This document shows, one piece after another, positions 25,545 through 37,344 of a stretch of 64,000 nucleotides of DNA. The stretch's first letter is position 1, and every line of letters begins with the position of its first letter. Location of the stretch: NCBI GenBank assembly GCA_025786725.1, contig JAHLTZ010000006.1, positions 124,001-188,000 on the forward strand, in the 5' to 3' direction. A program made the translations under genes and the position numbers. The stretch comes from Syncephalis fuscata. Its lineage: Eukaryota > Zoopagomycota > Zoopagomycetes > Zoopagales > Piptocephalidaceae. The notes beneath the pieces were generated by a model. The model saw only the letters and a program-made list of their open reading frames with translations, ran no database searches and was not told the DNA's origin.

Positions 25545-27148
25545 ATGTCTACCACTAACGACACTACCGAGTTTCCAGCTATGAGATATCGCCATTTGGG
25601 CCATTCGGGTCTTAAGGTATCCGTGTTATCCCTTGGTGGCTGGTAAGTATCTATGAAGTGACAGTAAAATAGCAATGCTTACTAGTCAACTACGTCTAGG
25701 TTGACTTATGGTGGCCATGTACAAGAAGGTACGTATAGACGTGCCATGTCAAATAATAATAACTATAATATAGCTAACATGAATATCATGTTTAGACACT
25801 AGCTACGAATGTATGAAGCGAGCCTATGAACTAGGTGTCAACTTTTTTGATACAGCCGAGACTTATGCCAGTAAGTTAGATATATATATATATAAATACT
25901 GGTGATTCTAATGTATGTTATATTAGAGGGTCAATCTGAGATTGATATGGGCAATGTTATTAAGAAATGTGGATGGAAACGATCTGACATTGTTATTTCT
26001 ACAAAGTTATTCTGGGGTGGCAATGGTAAGTTAAAAGAATTAATTGATATTTATAAATAATATAATACAATTAATATTAATGACATGTTATATTTATATT
26101 TATACTCTGTCTAGGTCCAAATGATCGAGGATTGTCACGCAAGCATATTGTTGAAGGACTGAATGCTTCATTGAAGCGTTTACAACTCGAGTATGTTGAT
26201 ATTATCTATGCTCATCGACCAGATCCTGAAACACCTATGGAAGAGGTTGTACGTGCTTTTAATCATGTTATTGATCAAGGCAAAGCATTCTATTGGGGTA
26301 AGTTGTAATGGATAATTGACAGTATATTGTAAATGTTTATTAATGTTGTTATGCTAGGTACAAGCGAATGGAGTGCTGAAGAACTAACTGATGCTTATGC
26401 CATTGCTGACCGTCTCAATCTTATTGGCCCAATAGTAAGTTGATTTGTTAATAGTGCTATTTATTTATATTGAATTATCCTAGACTGAACAACCACAATA
26501 CAATATGTTTACTCGAGAGCGATTTGAGAAGGAATATGCTCCAGTGTACAGAAAGCGTGGTCTAGGTAAGTAGTAATGGCTATATAGATAAATTACAATC
26601 TATTAACCATAGTAATAGGCACTACCATTGGAGTCCATTGGCGGCGGTGTTTTGACTGGCAAGTACAACAAGGGTGTTCCTGAAGGTTCACGTCTTGCTC
26701 AAAAGGATGATGCGCTATTGGCCCATCTCCGTGCGGTCTTGAAACGGAAGATGGCAAGAAGCGTTTGGCCAAGGTGGATAAGCTTATGGTAATTAGAATA
26801 GACTAGACTAGACTAGATTAGTATTGTTAACTAATTAAATGAATCATGTAATATTTAATCTATGATAGGTAATTGCCGAACGTCTCAACTGTAGCTGTGC
26901 CCAATTAGCACTTGCTTGGTGTGTCAAGAACCCACACGTCTCAAGCGTTATTACTGGTAAGTAAATGGCTTTATAAAGTTAATATATTTACATTTCTATG
27001 TTTAATAGGTGCTTCACGTCCCTCTCAAGTTGAAGAAAACATTCGTTCTCTAGCTGTGGTGCCACACTTGACGCCAGAGATTATGCACGAGATTGAAGAA
27101 ATCTTGGAGAATAAGCCAGCTCCAGTTATAAACTTCCGCAACAACTAG
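25545..27148 (+). CDS. Aldo-keto reductase, voltage-gated K+ channel beta-subunit-like
   Basis: Ten exons: 25545-25642, 25700-25728, 25796-25870, 25927-26025, 26115-26297, 26358-26434, 26484-26565, 26619-26788, 26869-26956 and 27009-27148. The product is about 347 aa. Landmarks of the Kv-beta/AKR6 group are [29 protein letters not shown] (catalytic Asp and Tyr), [52 protein letters not shown] and [14 protein letters not shown]. These are NADPH-dependent cytosolic carbonyl reductases. Exon 8 needs three extra bases: one in ATTGG near 26629, one in GCGGCGGT near 26645 and one near 26740. With them restored all phases close exactly at the stop codon. Clustering three errors in 120 bp is odd, because the other nine exons are clean. 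Confidence 0.93.
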
Positions 27149-27231
27149 ATAAAGCATAGTAGATAAAACGCAATTATCATCATTAAATGGCAATAAAATT
27201 AAGCGTTTTGTTTAACTGTTTATTATTATTA

Positions 27232-27744
27232 TTAAATGGCTACATTCTTTAATGGTTCATCAAAATGTTTTACCAATGCTTCAGCCTATTAAAATATATT
27301 AATAAAGAGGTATAAAGACGTTTAGAATTACCTTTAATTTAAGCATGCCTATTTCGCATTGTGTATTGGCCACTAATGCCACTAATAGCTCGCCTACTGG
27401 ATAGACCATAGCTCGGCCTTGTTCGCATTCTAGCAGTATCCAACGAGCATTATCGCCAGTACTTGACCAGTTTTGGAGACACGCCTCGTAGCCTTTCCAT
27501 ACACTGGCTGCCACTGCTGCTCGAATAGCTGTATCAGCACCGGATGCCGTGGCCGAAGCCAATATGGCACCATCCCTTGTCAATAACCTATGCAATAAAT
27601 AAATACCTTTAGTTTTAACCATACCATAACCAGATAGCTAGCCAACTAACTAACTAATCTATAGTTTATTACGTACAATGCAGTCTCTACGCCACCGGTC
27701 ACTGCTTGTTGAAGTACTTGAGCAATTACCTTGGGTTTTATCAT
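27232..27744 (-). CDS. LAMTOR2: Ragulator subunit LAMTOR2 (roadblock/LC7 fold)
   Basis: Three exons on the minus strand, 27744-27677, 27587-27332 and 27285-27232, encode 125 aa, matching the family length. The start MIKPKVIAQVLQQAVTGGV and the following LLLTRDGAILA, then ILLECEQGRAMVYPV, IGMLKLKAEALVKHF and the ending LDEP-like DEPLKNVAI, follow LAMTOR2 closely. The protein pairs with LAMTOR3 in the Ragulator scaffold, which holds Rag GTPases and TORC1 at the lysosome or vacuole. Exon phases are fully consistent and no frameshift is seen. Its 3' end faces the aldo-keto reductase gene with only about 80 bp between stop codons. Confidence 0.92.
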
Positions 27745-27854
27745 GGTGAATAAAAGGTGCTGTTGTTGTTGTTAGTCGAAAGAGTAGGAAAAAGCGCAAT
27801 AAGGCGACGTTGTTTTATTTTCATGGTTGTTGTTATCTTTTATGTTTATTTACA

Positions 27855-30062
27855 ATGGCATCACAAGGTATCGACTTGTCTAGCCTGTACTTATTAGCAA
27901 TGTAACGCCTCATGTGTATATATATGTATATATAGAAACGAGAAAGTCAACGACATCCCGTCAATTGCGATCACGGCAATTATCACGAGATAATACGTAA
28001 GTAATGGGACATTGAAGAAAGTGGCGCCTAATAAACAGCTGTATATACTAGTAGTCCACAGGATAGGCGCGAGCAGAGAACACCAAGCCGGAATGCTATA
28101 GGCAAAGAGCGGACCTCTTCGACTGATTCCTCAGGTTCAGCTCAAACGGCTATATCGCCCATTGTTCCAGGTTCAATATTTGACAGTTCAACGCCTATAC
28201 GTAATCATTTAAGTAGTATACCAGAACAGCAAACAAGTTTTGAGCAACGTATAGCAAATCGTAGTAACATTGATAGCATAACTGAAGATGATTTGGATAT
28301 AACAGATCCAAATATGTCATTAAATGTGATGATCGGTTCATCAACACCAAATCAATTAATACGTCGATCCGGTAGACGTAGTAAGTTGTTAATAGTGTAG
28401 ATCGATGCGTAGATTAATTCATTTTAATAATGCAAATCAATATAAAGAACACCATACAGAAATATAGATCATAGTATGCTTTTATCTAATGAATCTAGTC
28501 CAGATACTTATCCGTATAGTTCAAATACGACACGCGATTTGCAATCAACTGTTCGACAAGGTAGTAGACGCCAGAGTAATTCGGTAAGCTGTTTATATTT
28601 AATTAATATCTAAAATAACATATATATATATATATTGATTAGTCGTTACGTCAAGCTGTCACTACAGACCAACATCAACGTCAAATAGGTGTTGGATCTC
28701 CATCTTCAACATTTGATTTGACACAAGCATCGTTTCTATCCAATAATTATCTAGATTTAGGACATGGTCAAAAAGATTTACCTTTTGAAGAGCCTAGCTC
28801 GATGGATTTAACACATTTAAGTTCTGATTTGTCTCTATTTAATACAAATAGTTTCCAATCACATTCAAAGTACCATACTGCCTTGTATAGCAGTAGACCA
28901 TCGACACCATCAATTCTATCTAAAACACCAGCTGATACTCGAGCGGGAAAAAGTTTAGAAATTAGTGGTAATATTTCAAGTATATTTAATGGTTCAATTG
29001 AGCCTCAACAGCAGCAATTAAATACAAATACTGCATTTAATCGAGATATGTCGACGCAAGATAGTGCGCCATTGACAACCATTAATGCTATTGCTGATTC
29101 AGTTTTAACAACTATCGATGGTTATATGTAAGTATGAATTATAATAATGATATTATAATTTATAGTTTATATCCCAATTAGAACAAATTACGAAGAAGAA
29201 TTGAACGAATTGAGTATATTACTAAAGAAGGGGCGGAGAGGCATCCAAGGAACAAATAAATCGATATTTGGTATTATTCCGTGATTTAACCGAGGAATAT
29301 TTTGTTAAACAACAAGTAAGTCGATGTTTAATTTAACTTGTATATTTTATTAATAATTAATAAATAACTATAGAGCAATCCAACTGCCGAACAATCAACT
29401 TACAATTATGCTGATAAAATAAGTAAAGTTCGCGCTAAACAGTTCCAAAAGATTCCTCAGATACAAAATGAACATCAACAAATATTGGCCAGTATATCTA
29501 TGAAGCAAAAGGAAATGGCTAGAGAACATCAGATGCAACAGGTAGATCAAATTATACATGCTATATATATAAAATAGCAATAAACTAATGAATATCAATA
29601 GACGGCACAACTAGCCAACGATCTTATGACGGATATTAGTGAATTAATCGCTTTAACATCAAAGGCTAAACAACAACAACAACAACAGTCACCAATAACC
29701 CTTGATCAATCTGATAACAGCAAATTAAAAGAACAAAGACTACAGGCTGTAAGTAATTAATTATTAATTAATTTAATTGTAATTTCTTATATAATTGTAA
29801 TTCCTAGATTAATATTAATACAACATTATCCAGATTACTGGATCCAAAATACAACTTTCCAATTGGCGCTCGGAATGATGATGACCTTAACGACTGGAAT
29901 GAATCCAATTCATTAGATGATATTATAGCAAAGTTATCGTTATTATCACCTCAAGAAAGAATGGCCTTTATTAACAAAAAGTATTCAAGTCATGTCTCAA
30001 ATCTACCAACAATAATGGGGCAACTTAAAGATTTATTGCAAATTAGCTCTATCTTATTCTAA
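27855..30062 (+). CDS. Uncharacterised Ser/Thr/Gln-rich protein with C-terminal helical region
   Basis: Nine exons: 27855-27867 (13 nt), 27936-27996, 28067-28380, 28468-28583, 28643-29127, 29182-29315, 29374-29541, 29602-29748 and 29808-30062. The product is about 563 aa. The first 60 residues are basic with RS/RQ repeats. The middle is Ser/Thr/Asn-rich and probably disordered. From about residue 370 (TNYEEELNELSILLKK onward) the sequence is strongly helical with heptad-like stretches (QIQNEHQQILASISMKQKEM) and ends LKDLLQISSILF. I do not recognise a family; a scaffold, kinetochore or nuclear-pore-like coiled-coil protein would all fit. Exon 6 carries one surplus base, most simply an extra G in the GGGG run near 29231. 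It is head-to-head with LAMTOR2, only about 110 bp away, suggesting a shared promoter. Confidence 0.75.
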
Positions 30063-30232
30063 CTGCCTATGCTATAGCAAATGGCAATAAAATGGTAGCG
30101 GCGCTACTAATGCTAATAAAGATATAATAGTGCAGCTAGCATATACACACTAAAGATAAATCAAATATTAAACGAATAGAACGGTGTTTATATGTTATTC
30201 TATTGTTGTGTGGACTGCGATGGCCGCGGCGA

Positions 30233-30439
30233 CTACGATGGTGGTCCATACTTCAAAAAAACAGGTCTACCACCGCTCCAAATCATTAAAGGCTTATAGT
30301 CAGGAGCATTTAGGTTGTTATCGGTATTAGTGGTTGCTGCTGGTGTTGTGTCTTCTGGTGTGGGTGAGGCAATGACCAGCCCTGCCGCAACTAATACTAG
30401 ACTTATAACGACAGAAACAGCCTGGTAACGGAACAACAT
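30233..30439 (-). CDS. Small secreted or membrane-anchored peptide, 68 aa
   Basis: A single exon begins MLFRYQAVSVVISLVLVAAG, a typical signal peptide or anchor, with a likely cleavage after IAS. The remainder of about 42 residues is Thr/Pro/Asn-rich and ends VFLKYGPPS. There is no cysteine. It lies between two convergent or tandem genes and has its own AT-rich upstream region. No family is recognised. The ordered signal sequence argues for a real gene, but chance is possible at this length. Confidence 0.5.
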   Translation of the reverse strand: MLFRYQAVSVVISLVLVAAGLVIASPTPEDTTPAATTNTDNNLNAPDYKPLMIWSGGRPVFLKYGPPS

Positions 30440-30616
30440 ATTTATATTGCTGTTAATAAAGGATACTTCAAAAAATTTAAAAAGTCACAAAGATGATGAA
30501 TAGTAACGGTGGCAATAGTAACGGTAGAAGACAGTAGGCAAAATGAGAAAGAAGTACTTTATATGCACGAATGATGTGCGTCCACTTCTTTTATTCTTTA
30601 CTTGGCCTTATCAGCT

Positions 30617-32057
30617 ATGGAACAGCAGCAGCAGCAGCACAAAGCACACTCTGCTTCACCAAGAACAGAGACAAGCAATGCTTCTCGTCTCAATGAATCC
30701 ACTGAAACAGCTCCTTTGGCTTCTTTGGATCAACAAGCTCAATTAGCGGTCGATGACTTGGTATCTAAAATACGTGGTGGGCGTGTATTGCTTGAAGAAC
30801 GTCGCCAAGATATAACTGGACAATCAACGACAACACCAACTAACGAGACTATACATAATGATGGCGGATTCGTGTCATTAGCGTAAGTTAGTAGAAAGTA
30901 TTTTATTTAATGTATAAGTAGTTATTTTATTTTATAGAGCTACGCGAAAAAGAACGGCATCACCAACTACTGCTGAACCACCAACAATAACACCGGCTCA
31001 AGTGCCCGTATCAGCAATAGTAACCACGGGAAGGGATAATGCCACAGCGCAATCCTCACGTGTACGACAAACGCCGTTAGAAACAACGTGGAGACCTGCT
31101 TCTATTAATAGCGTACTAGTCAATCGATGTCAGGCAAGTAGCAATGGCATATACATGATATAGCATAGTAGATAGTAACTATTTAATCTAGGAGGGCAAT
31201 TCTGTGCTAAGATACATTAAGAACGTTAGCTGGGAGTGGGGCGAAAATCTTTTACCAGACTATGTTGTAGGGGTCACTCAATGTATTCTTTATCTTAGGT
31301 AAATAGCTTATAACGTATTGTATATATATATATAGTATGTATTATACTAATTCTATTCTAATTGACAATAGTCTACGCTATCATCGATTGCGGCCTGAAT
31401 ATATTTATGATCGAATCCAGAAACTAGGCAATCGATATGTATTACGTGTTCTATTGGTACAAGTCGATGTGGTAAGTAGCTATTGCTATTACGTATTAGA
31501 ACGTGGTATAAATCTGAATGAAATATAGACAGACCATCAAGAATTAATTAGAGAGTTGACCCGGCTAGCTATGGGTGGCAATATGACACTATTTCTCGCT
31601 TGGAGGTAGTTATACAATTACAGTGACAAGTAATCAAACTAATCGCAATATCATTTAATAGTGCCGAAGAAGCAGGCAGATATATTGAGACATTTAAAGC
31701 GTATGAACATCGTCCACCCGATGCCATTCGTGAACGAGTAGATGACATTTATTTAGCAAAGGTAGAATGTATATAATATGTAATTGACAATCTACTAATA
31801 GTGACTTAGTTGACAAAATTCTTGACAGGAGTCAAATCAATTACAAAAACGGATGTTCTTACTTTAGTATCCCACTTTAATGTAAGTGCATGCCTATTTG
31901 GATTATTCACTTTTAACATCATGTATATGTAATCCAGTCGGTTAAACGTATAATAGAGGCAACACCGGAAGAATTAAGTACATTGCCAGGATTTGGTGAA
32001 CAAAAAGTACGCCGATTATGTGAAGCATTTTCACAGCCATTTATTACACGCGAATAA
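30617..32057 (+). CDS. ERCC1: DNA excision repair protein ERCC1/Rad10
   Basis: Eight exons: 30617-30882, 30938-31133, 31192-31298, 31372-31471, 31529-31605, 31662-31761, 31810-31881 and 31938-32057, exactly 345 codons plus a stop. The core starts at [16 protein letters not shown], then [30 protein letters not shown] and [17 protein letters not shown]. It ends in a double helix-hairpin-helix ([25 protein letters not shown]). With XPF/Rad1 the protein forms the nuclease that cuts 5' of bulky lesions and processes crosslinks; ERCC1 itself is the noncatalytic partner. The N-terminus is disordered with a short Gln run. Intron 2 (31134-31191) is GC-AG with a GCAAGT donor. No frameshift is seen. The ATG is chosen as the first in frame. 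Confidence 0.95.
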
Positions 32058-32142
32058 TCTGTTAATGCTATTTTGTTTAATAAATATTATTTAATGTGTA
32101 ATATTTATTGTTATTATTATTGATTCGTACTATTTATTGTAA

Positions 32143-33057
32143 TTAAAGCTTGCTATTTTGCCAACGTGGTGGTCGGCGTTCAGCAAATGCTTTTACACCT
32201 TCAATTGCATTCTGTCCTGAGCTAGTAATACGTAGCTCATCCGACTGAATTAGATGCTTTGTAGCCTCACCCGTCGAATCGTTTAATGCCCAGTTAGCGG
32301 CTAGTTTTGTTACGCCAACCGCATCGGGTGATGCTGTCGTAATTAGCCGAGCATAAGCAAGTGCCGTTTTAAGTGCTTCCTTTTTACTTTGCACAACCTC
32401 GTTAACAAATCCGTATTCTTTAGCTTCACGCGCCGATAATACTCGGCCCGTTAGTAGGATGGACATGGCTCGCTGATAGCCTACAACACGTACAAGCTGA
32501 GCAATACCGCCATTAGCTGCAACAACACCTCGTTTTACCTCGGGCATAGCAAAGGTAGCCCGTTCTGTAGCCACTACGACATCACACGCTAGTATAATTT
32601 CCATACCGCCACCAAAAGCATAGCCTTGAACAGCGCAATGACTGGTTTGCGTGCCCCTTCCCGTCGAGTCAGCCCACCAAAGCCCGATGATGGATAAGCA
32701 TGAATATCGATGGCGCCGACACTTTTAGACGAGTTGTCATTATTTGTTAACAGTGACTTCAAGTCGGCACCAGCACAAAAGCTCTTTTCGCCCGCACCAG
32801 TTATCTATACACCGCACAATGACGTTAACAAGCTATATAAGCATTTGCACATAGTATCTACCACTTACAACTGAACACCAGATTTCCGGCTCACTTTCCA
32901 CATAGTCAAAGACGGTTGCCAATTCGTGGTGAGCAGGTAAATGAAGCGCATTGCGCATATCCGGTCGGTTTAGCGTAATAAGTAGCGTATGCGACGCGAC
33001 CAACTGCAACAAACAGTATCTCGTCGGCGGCAATGGTGATGTTAGTTTATGGCTCAT
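32143..33057 (-). CDS. Enoyl-CoA hydratase/isomerase family protein (one frameshift)
   Basis: Two exons on the minus strand, 33057-32869 and 32804-32143, about 283 aa. The crotonase fold is shown by LLITLNRPDMRNAL, ITGAGEKSFCAGADLKSL (oxyanion hole), GGGMEIILACDVV and MPEVKRGVVAANGGIAQLVR. Both glutamates used for catalysis by hydratases are present, in GGGME and MPEV. Hydration of trans-2-enoyl-CoA in fatty-acid or branched-chain breakdown is the likely reaction. There is no clear mitochondrial presequence or PTS1; the C-terminus is QNSKL, a possible weak PTS1-like SKL at the very end, which would direct it to peroxisomes. One base is missing near 32626 (GCG-CTG should read as GCG-GCT-G), just before the GGG motif. 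Confidence 0.88.
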
Positions 33058-33759
33058 TGTGCTTGGGCAGTAGGTAGGTAGGTAGGTATATACGCAAGCC
33101 TAGTGGTTATAGTAACAACAGTGTTGTGAAAGTATATCAGAAAGAACGTATTTTGTGTGGGGGCGTGTACGTATTACAGTATCTTGAAACTCAATACCAA
33201 TCGGAAGTGATTCGGCAGATTCTCGATATTATCATGATCATAGACAGCAATCTAACTGTTGAAACATATTCAATTAAAAATAATATAAATATAAATAATA
33301 TACTACCTTTAATTTGCAATATACTGTTAATTAGTATTACTGTGCTTATTCATCTATTTGTATGACAATTATCGTTACTTCAATCCATACATTACAATAA
33401 AGAAATGCTTTTTAGCACCACATTGATTCGTAGATGTATTTTGGCACTAGTTGGCCTATAATTATGCATTGTTGCTTTAGCTAATTATAATAAGCTAAAA
33501 TGTACATTTATGTTTTATTAGCAAGTGTGACCGCACTTGAATCTTGAATTTGGTGATTTTGAGTAGTCGTGACACATATTATAGCAATGCAAAATGATTA
33601 ACAATGCGTCAGTACTAAATATAAATAGTACATCTATATGGCACTAGTCCGTCCACACACTACCGCACTTGCTAAATTTATCAAAGCGTCTTGCTCAAAT
33701 CTACTTGCAAACTAGCGATTATCACAAGTATCCAACTTTTACTGAATTTTATACTTGAC
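33058..33759. other. Intergenic region, divergent promoters
   Basis: Divergent promoter space between the hydratase (-) and the RBR ligase (+). A short GGTA tandem run (about 33070-33086) lies immediately upstream of the hydratase start. An open frame at 33126-33365 is AT-biased and not recognisable. Confidence 0.5.
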
Positions 33760-35488
33760 ATGTCAGCCAACACCATCACTACTACGATGCAAAATAGTCA
33801 TTGTAGGACTATGACTACAAATACCAAAGTCACTCAGAATAATAGTCACGCCTTTTAGAACAACATCAGGAGCTAGAAACGCTACAGGTACTAGCCTAGC
33901 TATTATCATATCATTTCCCTCTAACCAACTATTGTGTAAGATGATATTTCCGGATACATTTAGTTATCACTTTGATAACGACGTAGGTTATTCCGGTGTA
34001 CTTCAGGTACCTATTGAACTCGATAGTGAACATCCCATAGCTGCTAGTACAGTAACAATTGATGCAACAACAACAACAACAACAACAGTAGCTAGCGAGC
34101 CTTGTGTTATCGGCAATGTTCGCCATCTGCCACCAATAGTACTATCATTTACACTTTCACATGACTATCCGTCAGTCTCTGCGCCACAGCTAACACTAAA
34201 CTGTGAATGGTTGAATTCGGGTGTACTAAATAATATTGAAAATAATTTAATTGATGCTTGGTCGGATATAAAGGATGTGGTAAGTCATGATTAAATAGCT
34301 ATTTAACATTTAGTAGCTATGATAGCGTTTTTACTTACTGCTATTTTATAGATTCTATTTCAGTGGAAGGATATTTTAAACGATATCCCACTAACTATGC
34401 CATTGGCCGTGCCATTAGTTTTTTCAAATGGCAAGTCAGCTAGGCTACTCGTAGCAATTAGTTAATTTTATTATTTATTATATTCTTATAGACCATGCTC
34501 AGCGAATTTTGGATTATAATCAAACGATTTTAGATGCAGAGTTTGCTCGCACCTTGCATTCGTGTCCAGTTTGCTTAGAGGAGATTCGCGGACAAAAGTG
34601 CTTTCGTTTAGGCTGTGGGCACGTCTTTTGCACCACTTGTCTTGTTGACTATTTTACGCTGTTAATCCGTGAAGGCCAACTTGAAGCAGTACGCTGTCCA
34701 GATACATCGAATGGACATACAGCCTATAATCCAACTGTATTGGAGCTGAAACAAATTGTTGGTGCTGAACTGCAAAAGCGTTTTGCAGATTTAAAGGAAC
34801 GGCGCAGTAATGAAGCAAATCCAGCTATATTTTGGTGTCCACGACCAACTTGTCAAGGACCGGCACTTTGCGAGGCACTTGTGCCAAAACACGCAACAAG
34901 TATTAAGCAAGAGGATGTATCACAAGTTGCCCAACTTGCAGTGTGCCGGCGATGCAATTTCTGCTTTTGCATTTCGTGTCGTCGAAGCTGGCATGGGCCG
35001 GCAAATCCATGTGATTTACCAAATACACCTGAAGATCGTCAAGAGCTTGCAGAAAATTATGCAGCAGCCGACAAAGACGAACGTCTTGTACTAGAAAAGC
35101 AGTATGGCCGTAACACAATTCGTGAACTAGTACGTCAAACACTAGACGAAGATGCTATATCCGAAGATGAAGGGGAGGAAGAGGAAGAAGCTAGTAATAC
35201 AAATAATCCTAGCACTTCATCGTCTACTCGTTCTAGGAAGCGAATTGGCCGCACTAAAGAACGCAAGGAATCGCGTGCTTGGATTCAGTCCCACACAAAA
35301 AAATGCCCCACTGTCGTTCACCTATACAAAAAAATGCAGGGTGCAATCGTATACGCTGCAGCATTTGCTCTAACTCATTCTGTTGGCTTTGTAATGAATT
35401 ATTGTCAGTACATACTCCTTATGAGCATTACTCCGATGCCAGCTCACGATGCTATAACAAATGTTATACAGATGATGATCAACATTAA
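33760..35488 (+). CDS. RWD-RBR E3 ubiquitin ligase, RNF14-like (two frameshifts)
   Basis: Four exons: 33760-33887, 33941-34279, 34352-34430 and 34492-35488, about 514 aa. The N-terminal RWD domain begins EQHQELETLQMIFPD. RING1 is CPVCLEEI...CGHVFCTTC, the IBR region spans FWCPRPTCQG to CNFCFCISC, and RING2 is CPHCRSPIQKNAGCNRIRC with the active-site Cys in NAGC, followed by FCWLC. RBR ligases accept ubiquitin on the RING2 cysteine before passing it to a substrate. An acidic SEDEGEEEEEAS insert lies between IBR and RING2. One base is missing in the TTTT run near 33856 and one C near 35308, exactly between the first and second cysteines of RING2. Exon 3 has a GC donor (GCAAGT at 34431). The start is the first of three in-frame ATGs. 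Confidence 0.9.
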
Positions 35489-36132
35489 TTGGGCATCAAC
35501 ATATACAAAGAAATAAATACTTTCTTTATAACGCAAATCTGCTGATTTATAACAAAAGCTGCGACTGTATAAATCCTAATAATAAGTTGACGTAAATTGG
35601 AATAAAAAGCTATTTTTATTATTGTTTAGACCACAGTATTAAATATTTATAAAAGTGTCAGAGTTCTAATAAAATTATATAGTATAAAACGCGTGGTGGA
35701 AAAAATATAAAGTACAACAAATGTAGCAAAGCTTAAATTGAAACTTTGCTTATTGATGTAATTTAGTTAGTTAATTACAGCATCACCATCTTAGCACGTA
35801 TATACTACTGATGTATTAAAAAACAAGCTAGTTTATTGAATATATTGATTATGAAACACTGTTGCGCCATCGTATTTTAATGTGGTTTTATAGTATAAAA
35901 AGTTAGTATTTATGCACGTACAGCAGATATATCGCAGAGTTATAATGATTTAAGCAAAAAAATGCTTGATGAGTGACAAGCATAATGTAATAAGACTGAA
36001 CGAACACAAAAAATGTTCAGACAGTCGAATTCAAGTAAATAGCTTGCAAGTTTAAAGAAAATGAAATGGAAACGAAGACAGAGGCCAAGTTCTACCGCAA
36101 TGGCAATAATGCAATAGTAATGCTTGCTTACG
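35489..36132. other. Convergent intergenic region
   Basis: AT-rich 3' flanks of the RBR ligase and the Cut8 gene. AATAAA-type signals are present and no coding or structured element is visible. Confidence 0.5.
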
Positions 36133-37344
36133 CTAGTAAATGCTTGATGAAAATAGGCCATGTCCAGATGGCGTTGGATTGACGGTAGGCACAGCCGGAT
36201 GAATGCCAATCATCCATCCTAGACCTTTTCTAAACGAATCAAGTACATTGTCTAGAGTGCCGTCGGATTGTGCGCAGTGTCGCTCTAAGCAACGATACCA
36301 CTCGGATACCGTTTGTTCGCCGTATATTTTACCTTCAGTCGCGCATTTTGCAGCAACATCAACTGCCAACTGCCATCGTTCTGCCAATCGACGATATAGA
36401 TCACCGCGATAGGCACGTTCGTGTTCAGGATTGTCCCAGTGTGGCATTTGTTCTATAATGCTTGCTGCCAGTGCTAGATAGGCAAACGAGGTGACAGAGT
36501 GTTCGGATGCTTGTACAAAGTGATCGCCGTATTGTAGCAGACTTGTACGCAATTCATCGAGTACAGGTCGGACGCGATAGAAAGTATAATCATCACGGCC
36601 AGGACCAGTGCGTGAGTAGGGAAATGCAGCGTGTAAACGACGACTTAGAGCATTTAATGCCGATGTGACATTTTGAATGGTTGGTCGTGGCAATTGAGCC
36701 ACAACTTCAGGACGTAAATGAGGATGTTTATCGACGAGTGTAGTAAGCAGCGTAGTAAGCTGCTGTTTATCCAATGATTCTAGATAAATAAAATTAAATT
36801 AGTTATTTGCAAAGTATTTATCGATAATAACATACCTAATAGTTTTGGTAGAGGCAACTGTACTGGCCCAGCTACTGTACGGAATCGTTTGGTTGTAGCC
36901 ACTGGACGAGATGCTATCGATGAATCTCGTGTGTTATGACCATTAATGCTGGATGATAGTCCTGGCGAAGGGGAACGATCGGATCGGTCGTGCATTTCTT
37001 CATCATCTTCAGAGGTTGCTCGGCGTTTTCGACCTGTAAATGTTACGATTAGCTCGTGTAATGTAAATTAAGCAGCTGCATGCGTCATCATGTATAACAG
37101 TTGGTTACACGTGACAGTTTATCAAATAAAGAGACTTACCATTGCTTCCGGCTACTAGCGAGCCAGTAATGGAGCCAGATGTTGCTATATGAGATGACAA
37201 TGGTGATAATTCGCGACGGAATATCATCTTCTGTGGTGTTCCATGTGGGTGTTGATGTTGATGCGGATGCCGCAAAGGGAACCCAATGCCAGCATTGTCG
37301 CTAGTAAGCACGGGGAAACAAGGGGAGCTTGCGTTGAAGGCCAT
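36133..37344 (-). CDS. Cut8/Sts1 nuclear proteasome tethering factor
   Basis: Three exons on the minus strand, 37344-37140, 37033-36836 and 36779-36133, 349 aa with consistent phases. The first exon is Pro/His-rich. Exon 2 opens with GRKRRA, a probable nuclear localisation signal, followed by acidic and Ser-rich stretches. Exon 3 is the Cut8 helical domain: LTTLLTTLVDKHPHL, NVTSALNALSRRL, DDYTFYRVRPVLDEL, VTSFAYLALAASIIEQMPHW and ERWQLAVDVAAKC. Cut8/Sts1 binds the 26S proteasome and holds it at the nuclear envelope, and is needed for mitotic protein degradation. The family is best known from fungi, which supports the assignment of the organism. It shows no frameshift. Confidence 0.88.

Noticed and set aside
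9977-35310. Programmed ribosomal frameshifting as the cause of the frame breaks
   Set aside because: The breaks occur in many unrelated genes, several per gene, without a common slippery sequence or downstream structure. Missing bases in runs explain them better.
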